Part shown: piece by piece, positions 20,101 through 26,314 of the stretch | How the letters are laid out: each line of letters opens with the position of its first letter | Position numbering within the stretch: position 1 is the stretch's first letter | From: Rhodoferax ferrireducens T118 | Lineage (GTDB): Bacteria > Pseudomonadota > Gammaproteobacteria > Burkholderiales > Burkholderiaceae_C | Assembly (NCBI RefSeq): GCF_000013605.1 | Contig: NC_007908.1 | Location: forward strand, 2,976,001 to 3,040,000 | Length of the DNA: 64,000 bases | Direction: 5' to 3' | Translations under genes and position numbers: made by a program | The notes under the pieces: model-generated | What the model saw: only the letters and a program-made list of their open reading frames with translations | Databases searched by the model: none | What the model was told of the DNA's origin: nothing

Positions 20101-20191
20101 ATCCTTCAGCGGTAGGGAACAAATTTATTGCGTTACGAGTGGATTGATAAGCACGTCCAGCCATCAATGCATATTCAAGAGTTGTTGTCAT
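11111..20191 (-). CDS. Giant lipase-domain RTX protein (lipase 1)
   Basis: 3026 residues. The N-terminal alpha/beta-hydrolase of the lipase class 3 type has GHSLGGG with Ser near residue 110. A shared linker (about 310-430, including EWYYWQGTDYAG) comes next. Long arrays of calcium-binding RTX nonapeptides (GGxGxDxLx) fill most of residues 430-2250. An HCBP-related strand block (LVIDVLDAGVSNGDRVILKNW) follows, then cadherin/VCBS-like repeats (about 2330-2620, with VLGNDSDPDQGQ and LVNDSDVDVGDQ), a Pro/Gly-rich linker, and final RTX units (about 2770-2840). This is a type I secretion substrate that folds outside in calcium. AAGGGA lies 7 bases before the ATG at 20191; the ATG at 20197 overlaps the upstream stop as ATGA and adds two residues. 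The paralogues' MTTT-type N-termini favour 20191. Confidence 0.9.
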   Translation of the reverse strand: MTTTLEYALMAGRAYQSTRNAINLFPTAEGWTTSRHETQPSGFEAISYQRGSEIVISYAGTYDKDITGDQLANAGLATGVGSAQLLQAVEYYLQVKAANSGATITLTGHSLGGGLAALVGVFLGVPAQTFDQAPFAKTAWFKAPDVMAYLSSQTDPSGNRLYSDAALKPLASYIEQKEAFGAATTFIPNAALISNINVQGEFLSSAPWTIYDRIGTTTQIIANSAPGVSGFDLHTQALLAAYLQSDLTAPSGQALNEVTATVPQLLGMIFDNKLYSFRADDASNRNFVDHLVRHETGGIGGIPVGGDAMLTHFASDLNKLGTNIAGLNKQAQDALIAQGIEWYYWQGTDYAGQEFFTQSGALLQYTSAIGDGLQGAKNKAAAYAEFWLDPKAAAHGAYGVGTTYEQWNVNTGTSAVTATARDADKSQIFVGNFAAETFTGGDKNDVMLADDGDDTLDGGKGDDKLYGGSGTDTYTFSSSDLVGWGTDTIGDTDGIIKIDADTLGGGKSISPRLGRAWISDDKKYQFQFKPDALTPNGTAADSNGTLVIHRTGRLADKEAIVLNNWSQGKFGITLTTDAALPVSPAQIRIVNGDTVPLNTSTNADTGEVTYIGSATVAAPGNSDAITAYNTSSSIKRVEVYGLDGNDALIGDASQNLIDGGAGDDLIAGGLGLNTLIGGEGNDIILTHFTPGIAGRRGPDDSWAAPTEARALLAQGATWGVYKDAQGVMHVSTNNTLYDPQAQAGTPEASKATEVDYFLYPVLTNPLNAIEQSWVTETDAGAGNDIVLGGIATDIIDLGDGDDVAFGNLGHDDIRGGAGADRLYGDVGKAGISASLAYYPIGDDLLDGGAGQDILVGGLGADILYGGSEDDLLFGDYVTLDVAQTTADDWLLGIEPPADASILYYDYADYLDGGAGADTLIAGGGNDTLLGGIGADILQGEQGDDFLDGGGDKDMLYGGAGNDQMEGGAGDDVLMAGSGDDSLFGGAGNDTLYADSGKDLMDGGEDDDTYVIASGQGVKVVRDSGGVDTLRLASWFGLDGFRLGLGSLKITSPEGDEIHIEGFDPEDPYGSGAIEYFELASGQIISYSELLAALPMFIDGTEGDDVLLGTALDDTLYGSAGNDTVDGRAGNDWIDGGTGADQMTGGAGDDNYVIDQAGDQVVELEGGGRDTVTVSFDYTLNVAHVESLVLAGAAITGIGNNLDNGLYGNELANTLMGLAGDDTLAGGDGDDLLNGGEGADTMSGGLGNDTFRVDNAGDRVEDVAATRQAGVLVSGGQDHVYSTVSYTLGSGIESLTLDGEGSIDGHGNVESNHIVGNAADNVLTAYSANGLLDYFNHAPFKMDGDAEYAPYLSMDGERMLDHMYYSSFEQDSGSAAPAYGVLQIDISSPQGDELLGGEGDDQLWGDINGDSLVGGGGNDLLVGYWGGDTLQGGTGDDTYVVDSSTQWWDQWAWNGRFWIHFEYQNGDTDEILEETDEGIDTVLSLNDFVLGANVENLTLVDGFANGPRDGDLTQDLLSGDSYSYGYGRHGVGNSLSNVIIGNSQSNHLEGLGGADTLIGKAGHDRLDGGTGDDLMQGGDGYDTYVVDSVGDTVVEEIADEWVGGRDAVETTLDGYRLGAHVEDLYLKGDANIGGIGNELANDLYGNSGANVLEGLEGDDELYGNGGDDRLIAGSGNDQLNGGIGSDFMSGGQGDDRYIVDDAGDVVSELDGEGHDRVYSEVSYTLGAGVEDLRLYDSSVTVGLYGRGNQLANTIYGGYSANRLEGLEGDDTLDGGGGTDTLVGGVGNDVYYTDRASDVVIELANEGTDEVRSSSSYSLSDHVENLTLLGDFVTDSSVAYGSHRIEGNSLANRVIGNDGHDTALGHGGNDVMDGRAGNDVMDGGDDDDVMYGGADAIYAYFEVAEQYYGGVSRHVELLAQNSDELHGGSGNDQMDGGSGNDQLFGDQGDDVLHGGADGLVARSEAYIQYDVEVTPASEQFHTNDDTLDGGGGNDVLDGGSGNDLLLGGDGDDYLYGGDDGPLNTSNNDVLDGGAGIDTMRGGTGDDIFFVDGIVAINPEGNLNQVNLCDEEHRFGVDRTASYSWTSDTVIEEAGQGMDAVYSTASVVAENVETVTLLSTGSILDIDATTGAGDQVLTGNAGRNRLDGGTGADRMLGGSGDDTYVVDDVLDQVIENPDEGFDTVRTALNDFTLSAELEGLVLEGAALNGFGNSANNVLIGNAQNNILEGFAGNDTLAGWRGNDELRGGAGNDTYAFSRGDGVDAVIDSEGSGRLHFSGDVSMSDLVFSSVGDDLVIDVLDAGVSNGDRVILKNWMISPERVDSLSFCGNVSLPLDESVLNHAPEALADHDEVVEDITVAVSGSVLGNDSDPDQGQILTVKNPGTFAGLYGALTLAKDGSYQYVLDSARTDIQALGVGETRAESFSYIVTDDAATKPLTANSTLTITILGANDAPIVQADTAAVVEDGPVEAMGNALVNDSDVDVGDQLRVTDTGTRIGQYGQLVLTSDGEYRYTLNNADMRVQSLAAGQKVTEAFSYTAQDDSAEPGSASGQIVVTVTGVNDAPVLNLPLADRVVEAGQAISFVLPLSTFSDIDQGDLLTYAAQVVDASGNVQALPSWLSFDAATRTFRGTAAGATDLDIRVIATDLSGATAFDEFNLQATVSGHCGKGNEGVGNGEDPPPPGHDTNWNDGPGTSPGHPGRRGGGKKPSTSTDTGALASADYQAIGGYEDGWDTVISTINYVLPAHMQALLLDGSGAINATGNALDNWLVGNSGSNVLNAGSGSGTDILQGGQGSDQLTDGAGSNLLDGGAGVDVLTDGEGASWLFGGKGNDTINLGQDSDLLGFNRGDGADVVNPGQEALANDVVSLGKGIRYADLRLAKKGNDLVLDVGAGDSITFSKWYVGSVNKGVGKLQIVTVEGDYDATSTDKTRDQQVEVFDFAKLVQKFDAARAASAINARGWAMMNSLLDAHLQGSNTAALGGDLSYQYATTGSLAGIGLGAAQSSLAAGTDWQNLKNRSQLEQGSVQLM
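18090..20191 (-). repeat. 2.1-kb repeat, copy in lipase 1
   Basis: This segment encodes the lipase domain, linker and first RTX units of lipase 1. It is nearly identical over most of its length to 23337-25476 in lipase 3, the main differences being near the N-terminus and around the variable segment at 19290-19460. The match stops abruptly at CTGTCGTCAGG (18090). Part of it (about 18880-19260) also recurs in lipase 2. Confidence 0.88.
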
Positions 20192-20193
20192 GT

Positions 20194-20982
20194 TCATTTC
20201 CCTTTAAACAAGTTTTTGCACGGGCAAAATTCCGAACTAATCCCTTTTTGGGCGCAGACTTTCAAACAGGCATCAACGTCCGGTTGGCTTTTGAACCAGT
20301 CGATGCCCAGCCAGCCGCCTTTTCCGTTGCTAACCATCTCCTCGCATCCTTCGCCGCCTGCATTCACTCTTGCATCCCTCAAGATGCTCCGGAATTCAGG
20401 ATTCTCCGACCTGCGGTTCGCTTGTGAAATAGTCTCGGCCGACGTCAGCCCCACGGCGCTCAATTCTTCGGCCTGAACCTTTTGAATGCTCAGAAAGACG
20501 TTGATCGTTTTGAATTCGATGGGAAGGGATTCCATGGCAATGCGCTGCCATTGGCTGCCGTCGTGTTTGAAGATGACATAGGGCGGGTTTGGCCTTCCCC
20601 ATTTGTTGTAGGAAAGGCAGAGATTCGGGGACGCAACGATGTAGGCCGTACCGTTCAACGCATGCACGGCCAGCAGGTTGAAGTTGGCGCGGCCCACGTC
20701 CTCGCTGTATTCGCTGGTCCAGGCGATGGCCTTGCTTGAACCGGGTGGCGTAAAGCGGATGCTGTGCTCCTTGATCGGCCCGGATTGCCCGGGCTCGCTG
20801 CGGCCGCCATAGCTTTGCGAGCGCTCGACGATGATTTTTTGTCCGTCGTGCAGCAGCACTTCTTCTTTCCAGCTATTTCCACCGAAACCGAGTAACCCAG
20901 CACTAGTGTTCATGCTCACTCCCATCACTAAAAACAACCAAAATTTCATCATTCGCTTCATCCATAGTTGGTTGGTTCTCAT
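20194..20982 (-). CDS. Small secreted protein B, candidate immunity protein of lipase 2
   Basis: 262 residues; no family name known to me. It has a signal peptide (MKFWLFLVMGVSMNTSAG, about residues 12-29), then the core WKEEVLLHDGQKIIVERSQS (38-57) and the motif NKWGRPNPPY (126-135). A Cys-rich C-terminus follows (Cys 213, 239, 243, 253 and 255). A periplasmic or membrane-facing location is likely. The start overlaps the stop of lipase 2 as ATGA, and its stop overlaps an ATG of lipase 1 as ATGA. GGAGG lies 8 bases before the start. Placement right after a lipase gene, and the same arrangement twice more in this operon, suggest a cognate inhibitor that protects the producer. A secretion chaperone or lipase activator is the alternative. 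Confidence 0.7.
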   Translation of the reverse strand: MRTNQLWMKRMMKFWLFLVMGVSMNTSAGLLGFGGNSWKEEVLLHDGQKIIVERSQSYGGRSEPGQSGPIKEHSIRFTPPGSSKAIAWTSEYSEDVGRANFNLLAVHALNGTAYIVASPNLCLSYNKWGRPNPPYVIFKHDGSQWQRIAMESLPIEFKTINVFLSIQKVQAEELSAVGLTSAETISQANRRSENPEFRSILRDARVNAGGEGCEEMVSNGKGGWLGIDWFKSQPDVDACLKVCAQKGISSEFCPCKNLFKGK

Positions 20983-22475
20983 GCTGCAACCCTCCAGTCC
21001 GAATCGTTCGTAGCGTTGCCATTTGATGCATAGATGGTGTCGTTGCTTGCGCCGCCGCTCAAGGTGTCGGCCCAATCCCCGGCTATGATCACGTCACCCA
21101 GGTCACCGCCAGTGAAGGTTTCGGCGCCACCCTGGCCGACGAAGATCTGGCTTTTGTCGGCATCCCGCGCCGTGGCGGTCACCGCGCTGGTGCCTGTGTT
21201 GACGTTCCACTGCTCGTAGGTGGTGCCCACGCCATAGGCACCATGGGCTGCTGCCATGGGGTCGAGCCAGAGCTTGGCGTAGGCGGCGGCTTTGTTTTGC
21301 GCGCCTTGCAGGCCATCACCGATGGCGCTGGTGTATTGCAGCAGGGCGCCCGACTGGGTGAAGAATTCCTGGCCTGCGTAATCGGTGCCTTGCCAGTAGT
21401 ACCACTCGATGCCTTGGGCGATGAGGGCATCTTGGGCTGCCTTGTTCAGGCCGGCGATGTTGGTGCCTAGCTTATTCAAGTCGGAAGCGAAGTGGGTGAG
21501 CATGCCGTTAGCAGCGAGCAGTACTTGGGTTCCATCATCGCTGCGCACACCCACTTCGTTGCGGATGAGTTTGGTAATGATGACTTGTTTGTTGCCCAGC
21601 ACGTCACCGCCGTAAAGGGTTCTATCCATCAGCCGCTCCAGTGCGGTGGGTAGCTTGCCCGCTTCGGTTTGAAACGTATCGCTCAAAAGCGCAGCCACAT
21701 GCAGGTCGATGCTGTGCTTATCGCCTGCGCTCAGAGTAATAGCGGAATTGGTAAACAGCGGGTTGGTACTGCCTTCAATCCAACTGAACATGCCAAAATT
21801 TGCTTCCAGCAATTCGCCTTTTATGGCATAGGCCTTTACATTGGCTTCGCGCGCAGCAAAGTCTGTTGTGGGGTTGTAGTTCAGCAACGCAGGGTCAGCA
21901 GTGCTGCCAAGCTGGAAGCGCACGTTAGGCAACGCGCGATTGAGGGAGAAAATGTCGGCGAGTGTGGTTGCTTGCGTTGAATCAGCCGACTTCTGAAACG
22001 GTGCGGCCGCAAATACATAGGCCGGGCGGTCAAACCATACCGCCATGACGCTGGCAAGTCCTCCACCCAGGCTGTGACCAGTGAATGTAATGTTGTCGCT
22101 GAGAGTGGCGTCTGCCTTGACGCGCTGGTATAGCTTGGCGGCTTCCAGCGCCTGTGCACTGGCATCACCGATAGCAAGGGGCATATTGCCATTGAGAAAA
22201 TCAGCCGCGAGGCCGTAGGACGAAGTGTTGAACTCGGTGCCGCCATAGCTGATGACAACTTCGCCTGTGGCGGTGTTTTGGTAGACGCGGGCGCTGAGGC
22301 CGGTACTGGCGTTCGGGCCAAAGTCGCTCATGTCGTATTGAGTCAGGACTTTCCAGCCGGTGGGGGTGGGGGCATCGTTGTCGGTGTCCTGATTGTTTTG
22401 TGGATCTATTGCGCCGTTGCGTACATCCCAATATGAACCTGCGGCCATAAGTGCCATGTCTGATTGAATTGTCAT
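20979..22475 (-). CDS. Lipase class 3-like protein with short RTX tail (lipase 2)
   Basis: 498 residues. The lipase fold has GHSLGGG with Ser near 135, preceded by VVISYGGTEF, the usual oxyanion-side strand. Residues about 325-450 repeat the linker of lipases 1 and 3 almost exactly (EWYYWQGTDYAGQEFF, YGVGTTYEQWNVNTGTSAV). Two or three RTX units follow (ETFTGGDLGDVI, DTLSGGASNDTI). The C-terminus DSDWRVAA, acidic then hydrophobic, resembles a type I secretion signal. GGGAG lies 8 bases before the ATG. The start and stop each overlap a neighbour as ATGA. The N-terminal lipase domain differs clearly from lipases 1 and 3, so this is a separate specificity on a shared carrier. Confidence 0.87.
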   Translation of the reverse strand: MTIQSDMALMAAGSYWDVRNGAIDPQNNQDTDNDAPTPTGWKVLTQYDMSDFGPNASTGLSARVYQNTATGEVVISYGGTEFNTSSYGLAADFLNGNMPLAIGDASAQALEAAKLYQRVKADATLSDNITFTGHSLGGGLASVMAVWFDRPAYVFAAAPFQKSADSTQATTLADIFSLNRALPNVRFQLGSTADPALLNYNPTTDFAAREANVKAYAIKGELLEANFGMFSWIEGSTNPLFTNSAITLSAGDKHSIDLHVAALLSDTFQTEAGKLPTALERLMDRTLYGGDVLGNKQVIITKLIRNEVGVRSDDGTQVLLAANGMLTHFASDLNKLGTNIAGLNKAAQDALIAQGIEWYYWQGTDYAGQEFFTQSGALLQYTSAIGDGLQGAQNKAAAYAKLWLDPMAAAHGAYGVGTTYEQWNVNTGTSAVTATARDADKSQIFVGQGGAETFTGGDLGDVIIAGDWADTLSGGASNDTIYASNGNATNDSDWRVAA

Positions 22476-23089
22476 TTTGTTTCTCCCTGTTGATTGGTGT
22501 GTCTTTGAATGATTAGGCCGTTGTCTCCCGCTGCGCGGGGATTATTTTTCCAGTGCTCCATCTTGGTTTTCCACGTCAAAAGTGAATTTGCGAAGGGCAA
22601 AATTCCTTCCGGACTCGGTGTTACAGGCATGATGTTTTGGCGAGGGAAGTCTGGAATGTCATCCCAAGATTTAGCGGGTCGCTCCGTGCCATCTTTCTCC
22701 AGAATGAGCACTGTGTACGCTGGGTCGACTAGCTTTTTGGGAGGGATTCCAGTTGTAACTCTCAGCGCGAAAAACCAATTACCGTCGTGTTGCTCAATCA
22801 TTTTCACGTCATAGCGTTCAAAATTTCGACTGATCTTGCCCCACGGTGGTCCCGCATCAAAGGTGACTTCTGTATCTCGGTCATGCGCCAACCACCGATC
22901 TGTCCGTGAGCGTCGTTCAAATGTTCGTTTGACATGTACCACGATCATTCGACCATCATGCAACTGCACTTCTTCATCCCACTCGATGTCGAAGTAACGC
23001 GGATACAGACCGAACTTCAATACATAGCCTCCTGCCAGTACCAGCACTATTGCCAGAGCCCCAAGCACCTGTCGGCTGCGGGGGGTCAT
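22472..23089 (-). CDS. Small membrane-anchored protein A, candidate immunity protein of lipase 3
   Basis: 205 residues. One N-terminal membrane helix (about 8-26, VLGALAIVLVLAGGYVL) is followed by a periplasmic part that opens with DEEVQLHDGRMIVVHVKR, the same core as in protein B. The rest is diverged and lacks the NKWGRPNPPY motif. It is coupled at both ends by ATGA overlaps: its start to the stop of lipase 3, its stop to the start of lipase 2. The function is inferred only from position and the shared core: a cognate inhibitor of lipase 3, held on the periplasmic side of the inner membrane. Confidence 0.68.
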   Translation of the reverse strand: MTPRSRQVLGALAIVLVLAGGYVLKFGLYPRYFDIEWDEEVQLHDGRMIVVHVKRTFERRSRTDRWLAHDRDTEVTFDAGPPWGKISRNFERYDVKMIEQHDGNWFFALRVTTGIPPKKLVDPAYTVLILEKDGTERPAKSWDDIPDFPRQNIMPVTPSPEGILPFANSLLTWKTKMEHWKNNPRAAGDNGLIIQRHTNQQGETK

Positions 23090-25476
23090 TGCAAGACCTC
23101 AACTCTTGCCTGGGTGCACGGCAACCCACTAACAACTAGATGTTTCATACGAAATCGGCCTCTAGCTCGCATGGAACGTTCGCAAGTAGCTATTAATTTA
23201 GGATCGACGATCAGGCTCCTTCTGTTCATGTCGCTCACCCCATTACCGTCCTGCCAGACTTGAAGTCGGCTGTAGATGGCATCCTGGCCATCGAGCGTGT
23301 CTGCGCCCGCACCGCCGATGAATATCTGGTTCTTGCTGTCGTCAGGACCTCGTCGCCCAGCAATGCCGGGCGTGAAGTGGGTGAGGATGATGTCGTTGCC
23401 TTCCCCGCCAATGAGCGTGTTCAGACCCAGGCCACCGGCAATCAAGTCGTCGCCTGCACCGCCGTCGATCAGGTTTTGCGACGCGTCGCCAATCAGCGCA
23501 TCGTTGCCGTCCAGGCCATAGACCTCTACCCGCTTGATGCTGCTGGAGGTGTTGTAAGCCGTGATCGCATCGCTGTTGCCGGGCGCTGCCACGGTGGCGC
23601 TGCCGATGTAGGTCACTTCGCCGGTGTCGGCATTGGTGCTGGTGTTCAGCGGCACGGTATCGCCGTTCACGACACGGACTTGTGCCGGGCTCACCGGCAG
23701 GGCTGCGTCGGTGGTGAGGGTGATGCCAAACTTGCCCTGGCTCCAGTTGTTCAGGACGATGGCCTCCTTGTCTGCCAGCCGCCCGGTGCGGTGAATCACA
23801 AGAGTGCCATTGCTGTCAGCCGCTGTGCCGTTGGGGGTGAGCGCATCGGGCTTGAACTGGAACTGGTATTTCTTGTCATCGCTGATCCAGGCGCGCCCGA
23901 GCCGGGGGCTGATGCTTTTGCCGCCGCCCAGGGTGTCGGCGTCTATCTTGATGATGCCGTCGGTATCCCCGATGGTGTCTGTCCCCCAGCCGACCAAGTC
24001 GCTGGAGGTGAAGGTGTAGGTGTAGGTGTCGGTGCCGCTGCCACCATAGAGCTTGTCGTCGCCTTTGCCGCCGTCCAGGGTGTCATCGCCATCATCGGCC
24101 AGCATGACGTCGTTCTTGTTGCCACCGGTGAAAGTTTCTGCGCCACCCTGGCCGAGGAATATCTGGCTTTTGTCGACATCGCGCGCCGTGGCGGTCACCG
24201 CGCTGGTGCCTGTGTTGACATTCCACTGCTCGTAGGTGGTGCCAACGCCATAGGCACCATGGGCTGCGGCCTTGGGGTCGAGCCAGAGCTTGGCGTAGGC
24301 GGCGGCTTTGTTTTGCGCGTCTTGCAGGCCATCACCGATGGCGCTGGTGTATTGCAGCAGGGCGCCCGTCTGGGTGATGAATTCCTTGCCTGCGTAATCG
24401 GTGCCTTGCCAGTAGTACCACTCGATGCCCTGGGCGATGATGGCGTCTTGGGCCTGCTTGTTCAGGCCGGCGATGTTGGTGCCGAGTTTGTTGAGGTCGG
24501 AAGCGAAGTGGGTGAGCATGGCGTCGCCGCCTGCAGGCATGCCGCCTATGCCGCCGGTTTCGTGACGAACCAGGTGATCGAGGAAGTTGACGTTGGTTGT
24601 GTTGCTGATTGAGGTCGAGTAGGCATACAGCTTGGTGTCAAAAATCAGCGGCAACACACCGGTCAGCTTGGCCGTGAGTTCATTGAGAGCTTGGCCGGGC
24701 GCGGCGGTCTGCTGGCTTTGTAAAAAGGCAGTAAGCAGCGCCTGAGCATGCAGGTCAAAGCCTGACACGCCCGGCGCGCTGTTGGCAATGGTTTGGGTGG
24801 TCGTTCCGATACGGTCATACACGGTCCAGGGCGCGCTGGACAGAAACTCTCCCTGGACATTGATATTGCTGATCAAGGCAGCATTGGGTATGAAGGTGGT
24901 GGCCGCGCCGAACGCTTCCTTTTGCTCGATGTAGCTCGCCAGCGGTTTGAGTGCCGCGTCGCTGTACAGGCGGTTGCCGCTGGGGTCCGTCTGGCTGGAC
25001 AGATAAGCCATGACGTCGGGCGCCTTGAACCAGGCGGTTTTGGCAAAGGGGGCCTGGTCGAATGTCTGGGCTTGGACGCCAAGGAACACGCCGACCAGCG
25101 CAGCCAGCCCACCGCCCAAACTATGACCCGTGAGGGTGATCGTTGCGCCGGGATTGGCGGCCTTGACTTGCAGGTAGTACTCGACAGCCTGCAACAGTTG
25201 GGTCGACCCGACGCCAGTCGCCAGACCGGCGTTTGCCACCATGTCGCCGGAATAGTCTTTGTCGTAGGTGCCGGCGTAGGAGATGACGATTTCCGAGCCT
25301 TTTTGGAATGAGATGGCTTCGAAGCCTGAGGTGACCGGAAAACCTGTAGCCGTGGTGGAATCGGGAACCGGGAAATATGGCGTCCACCCTTGCGGAGCTG
25401 GAAGCCAATTTATTTCGTCGCGCGTTGTGCGATAAACATGGCCCGCCATCAGTGCGTATTCAGTCGTTGTTGTCAT
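23086..25476 (-). CDS. Lipase-domain RTX protein (lipase 3)
   Basis: 796 residues. The N-terminal 700 or so are nearly the same as in lipase 1: class 3 lipase with GHSLGGG (Ser 119), shared linker, and first RTX units. The two diverge right after GIAGRRGPDDS. Lipase 3 then has a single RTX unit (GGAGADTLDGQD) and an Arg-rich tail with two Cys that ends QARVEVLQ. That tail does not look like a usual type I secretion signal, so the end may have been replaced by recombination. AAGGAG lies 6-7 bases before the ATG. The stop overlaps the start of protein A as ATGA. There is a 44-base gap to the broken gene upstream. Confidence 0.87.
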   Translation of the reverse strand: MTTTTEYALMAGHVYRTTRDEINWLPAPQGWTPYFPVPDSTTATGFPVTSGFEAISFQKGSEIVISYAGTYDKDYSGDMVANAGLATGVGSTQLLQAVEYYLQVKAANPGATITLTGHSLGGGLAALVGVFLGVQAQTFDQAPFAKTAWFKAPDVMAYLSSQTDPSGNRLYSDAALKPLASYIEQKEAFGAATTFIPNAALISNINVQGEFLSSAPWTVYDRIGTTTQTIANSAPGVSGFDLHAQALLTAFLQSQQTAAPGQALNELTAKLTGVLPLIFDTKLYAYSTSISNTTNVNFLDHLVRHETGGIGGMPAGGDAMLTHFASDLNKLGTNIAGLNKQAQDAIIAQGIEWYYWQGTDYAGKEFITQTGALLQYTSAIGDGLQDAQNKAAAYAKLWLDPKAAAHGAYGVGTTYEQWNVNTGTSAVTATARDVDKSQIFLGQGGAETFTGGNKNDVMLADDGDDTLDGGKGDDKLYGGSGTDTYTYTFTSSDLVGWGTDTIGDTDGIIKIDADTLGGGKSISPRLGRAWISDDKKYQFQFKPDALTPNGTAADSNGTLVIHRTGRLADKEAIVLNNWSQGKFGITLTTDAALPVSPAQVRVVNGDTVPLNTSTNADTGEVTYIGSATVAAPGNSDAITAYNTSSSIKRVEVYGLDGNDALIGDASQNLIDGGAGDDLIAGGLGLNTLIGGEGNDIILTHFTPGIAGRRGPDDSKNQIFIGGAGADTLDGQDAIYSRLQVWQDGNGVSDMNRRSLIVDPKLIATCERSMRARGRFRMKHLVVSGLPCTQARVEVLQ
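23337..25476 (-). repeat. 2.1-kb repeat, copy in lipase 3
   Basis: Partner of 18090-20191, in direct orientation about 5.25 kb away. The right edge of the match is within the start of the coding region; the left edge is at CTGTCGTCAGG (23337). Homologous exchange between the copies would delete or swap proteins A and B and lipase 2. Confidence 0.88.
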
Positions 25477-25520
25477 GATTGCTCTCCTTCAAGTGTTGTG
25501 AGTAGATTTCAGATCACAAA

Positions 25521-26204
25521 TTACTTGGGGCTTGACGCAATTGGATTAGGTGCTTTTGGCCCGCTCGAATACTGGGGGCACCGTTCCTTCGGCAATGCCT
25601 CCCTCAAGATGCTCCGGAATTCGGTTTGTCGGTAACTGGCATAAAGTCTTTTGATTGTTTCTGCGGACACCACAGACTGGCCTGCATTTTTTGCCTCATC
25701 GTCTGGCGATGAAAAAATCAGATTCGGAGTTTTTAGCTCTAGCGGTAACTCTTGCAAAGCAATGCGACTCCACTGTTTACCCTCGTGTCTGAACACGACA
25801 TAAGGCGGGTTGGGCCTGCCCCATTTGTTGTAAGACAGACATCCCATGGGATACACAACAAGGTATGCCACAGCGTTATGTATTTCGAGCAGCATCGGTT
25901 AGAAATTGGCCCCACCGATATCTTCAGTAAAAGGGTCTTCCCAAATTACTCGCTGCTTGGTGCCGGGCATGTTGAAGGCTAGGCTCTGCTCCCTGATGGG
26001 CGGCGGCTGCCCGACCTCACGACGCCCGCCGCGCTGAACTGTGCGCTCGACGATGATCTTGCTGCCTTCGTGCAGCAATACCTCTTCTTTCCAGCTGTTT
26101 CCACCGAAACCGAGTAAGCCAGCGCTAGTATTCATGCTCACTCCCATCACTAAAAACAACCCAAATTTCATCATTCGCTTCAGCCATAGTTGGTTGGTTC
26201 TCAT
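25521..26204 (-). pseudogene. Small secreted protein C, interrupted by a nonsense codon
   Basis: A paralogue of protein B. It has the same MRTNQLW start and signal peptide, the core WKEEVLLHEGSKIIVERTVQ, and later SYNKWGRPNPPYVVF. After GGANF there is an in-frame TAA (25899-25901) where protein B has Asn; the same frame then continues to a normal end at 25521, with no length change in the alignment to B. It is therefore a point nonsense mutation, not a frameshift. The ATG at 26204 overlaps the stop of the lipase stub as ATGA. Decay of this gene alongside its collapsed lipase fits a pair that lost its purpose. Confidence 0.82.
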
Positions 26205-26314
26205 GCTGCAACACTCCAGTCCGAATCGTTCGTAGCGTTGCCATTTGATGCATGGAAGGTGTCGTTGCCTGGGTCCGGGGCCAAGATGATCGAAAACCGT
26301 TTCAGTACTTTCAT
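26201..26314 (-). pseudogene. Collapsed lipase gene, 37-codon stub
   Basis: The frame begins MKVLKRFSIILAPDP and ends GNATNDSDWSVAA. The last 22 or so residues match the C-terminus of lipase 2 (NGNATNDSDWRVAA). Its ATG overlaps the glycosyltransferase stop as ATGA, and its TGA overlaps the start of protein C as ATGA. It looks like the two ends of a former full-length lipase gene joined by an internal deletion that kept the frame and both couplings. Confidence 0.72.

Noticed and set aside
23260..24612. Long plus-strand frames antisense to the lipase genes (also 15053-15865 and 18131-19234)
   Set aside because: They mirror RTX and lipase coding repeats, recur wherever the sense repeat recurs, and give Val/Ala-rich sequences without domains.
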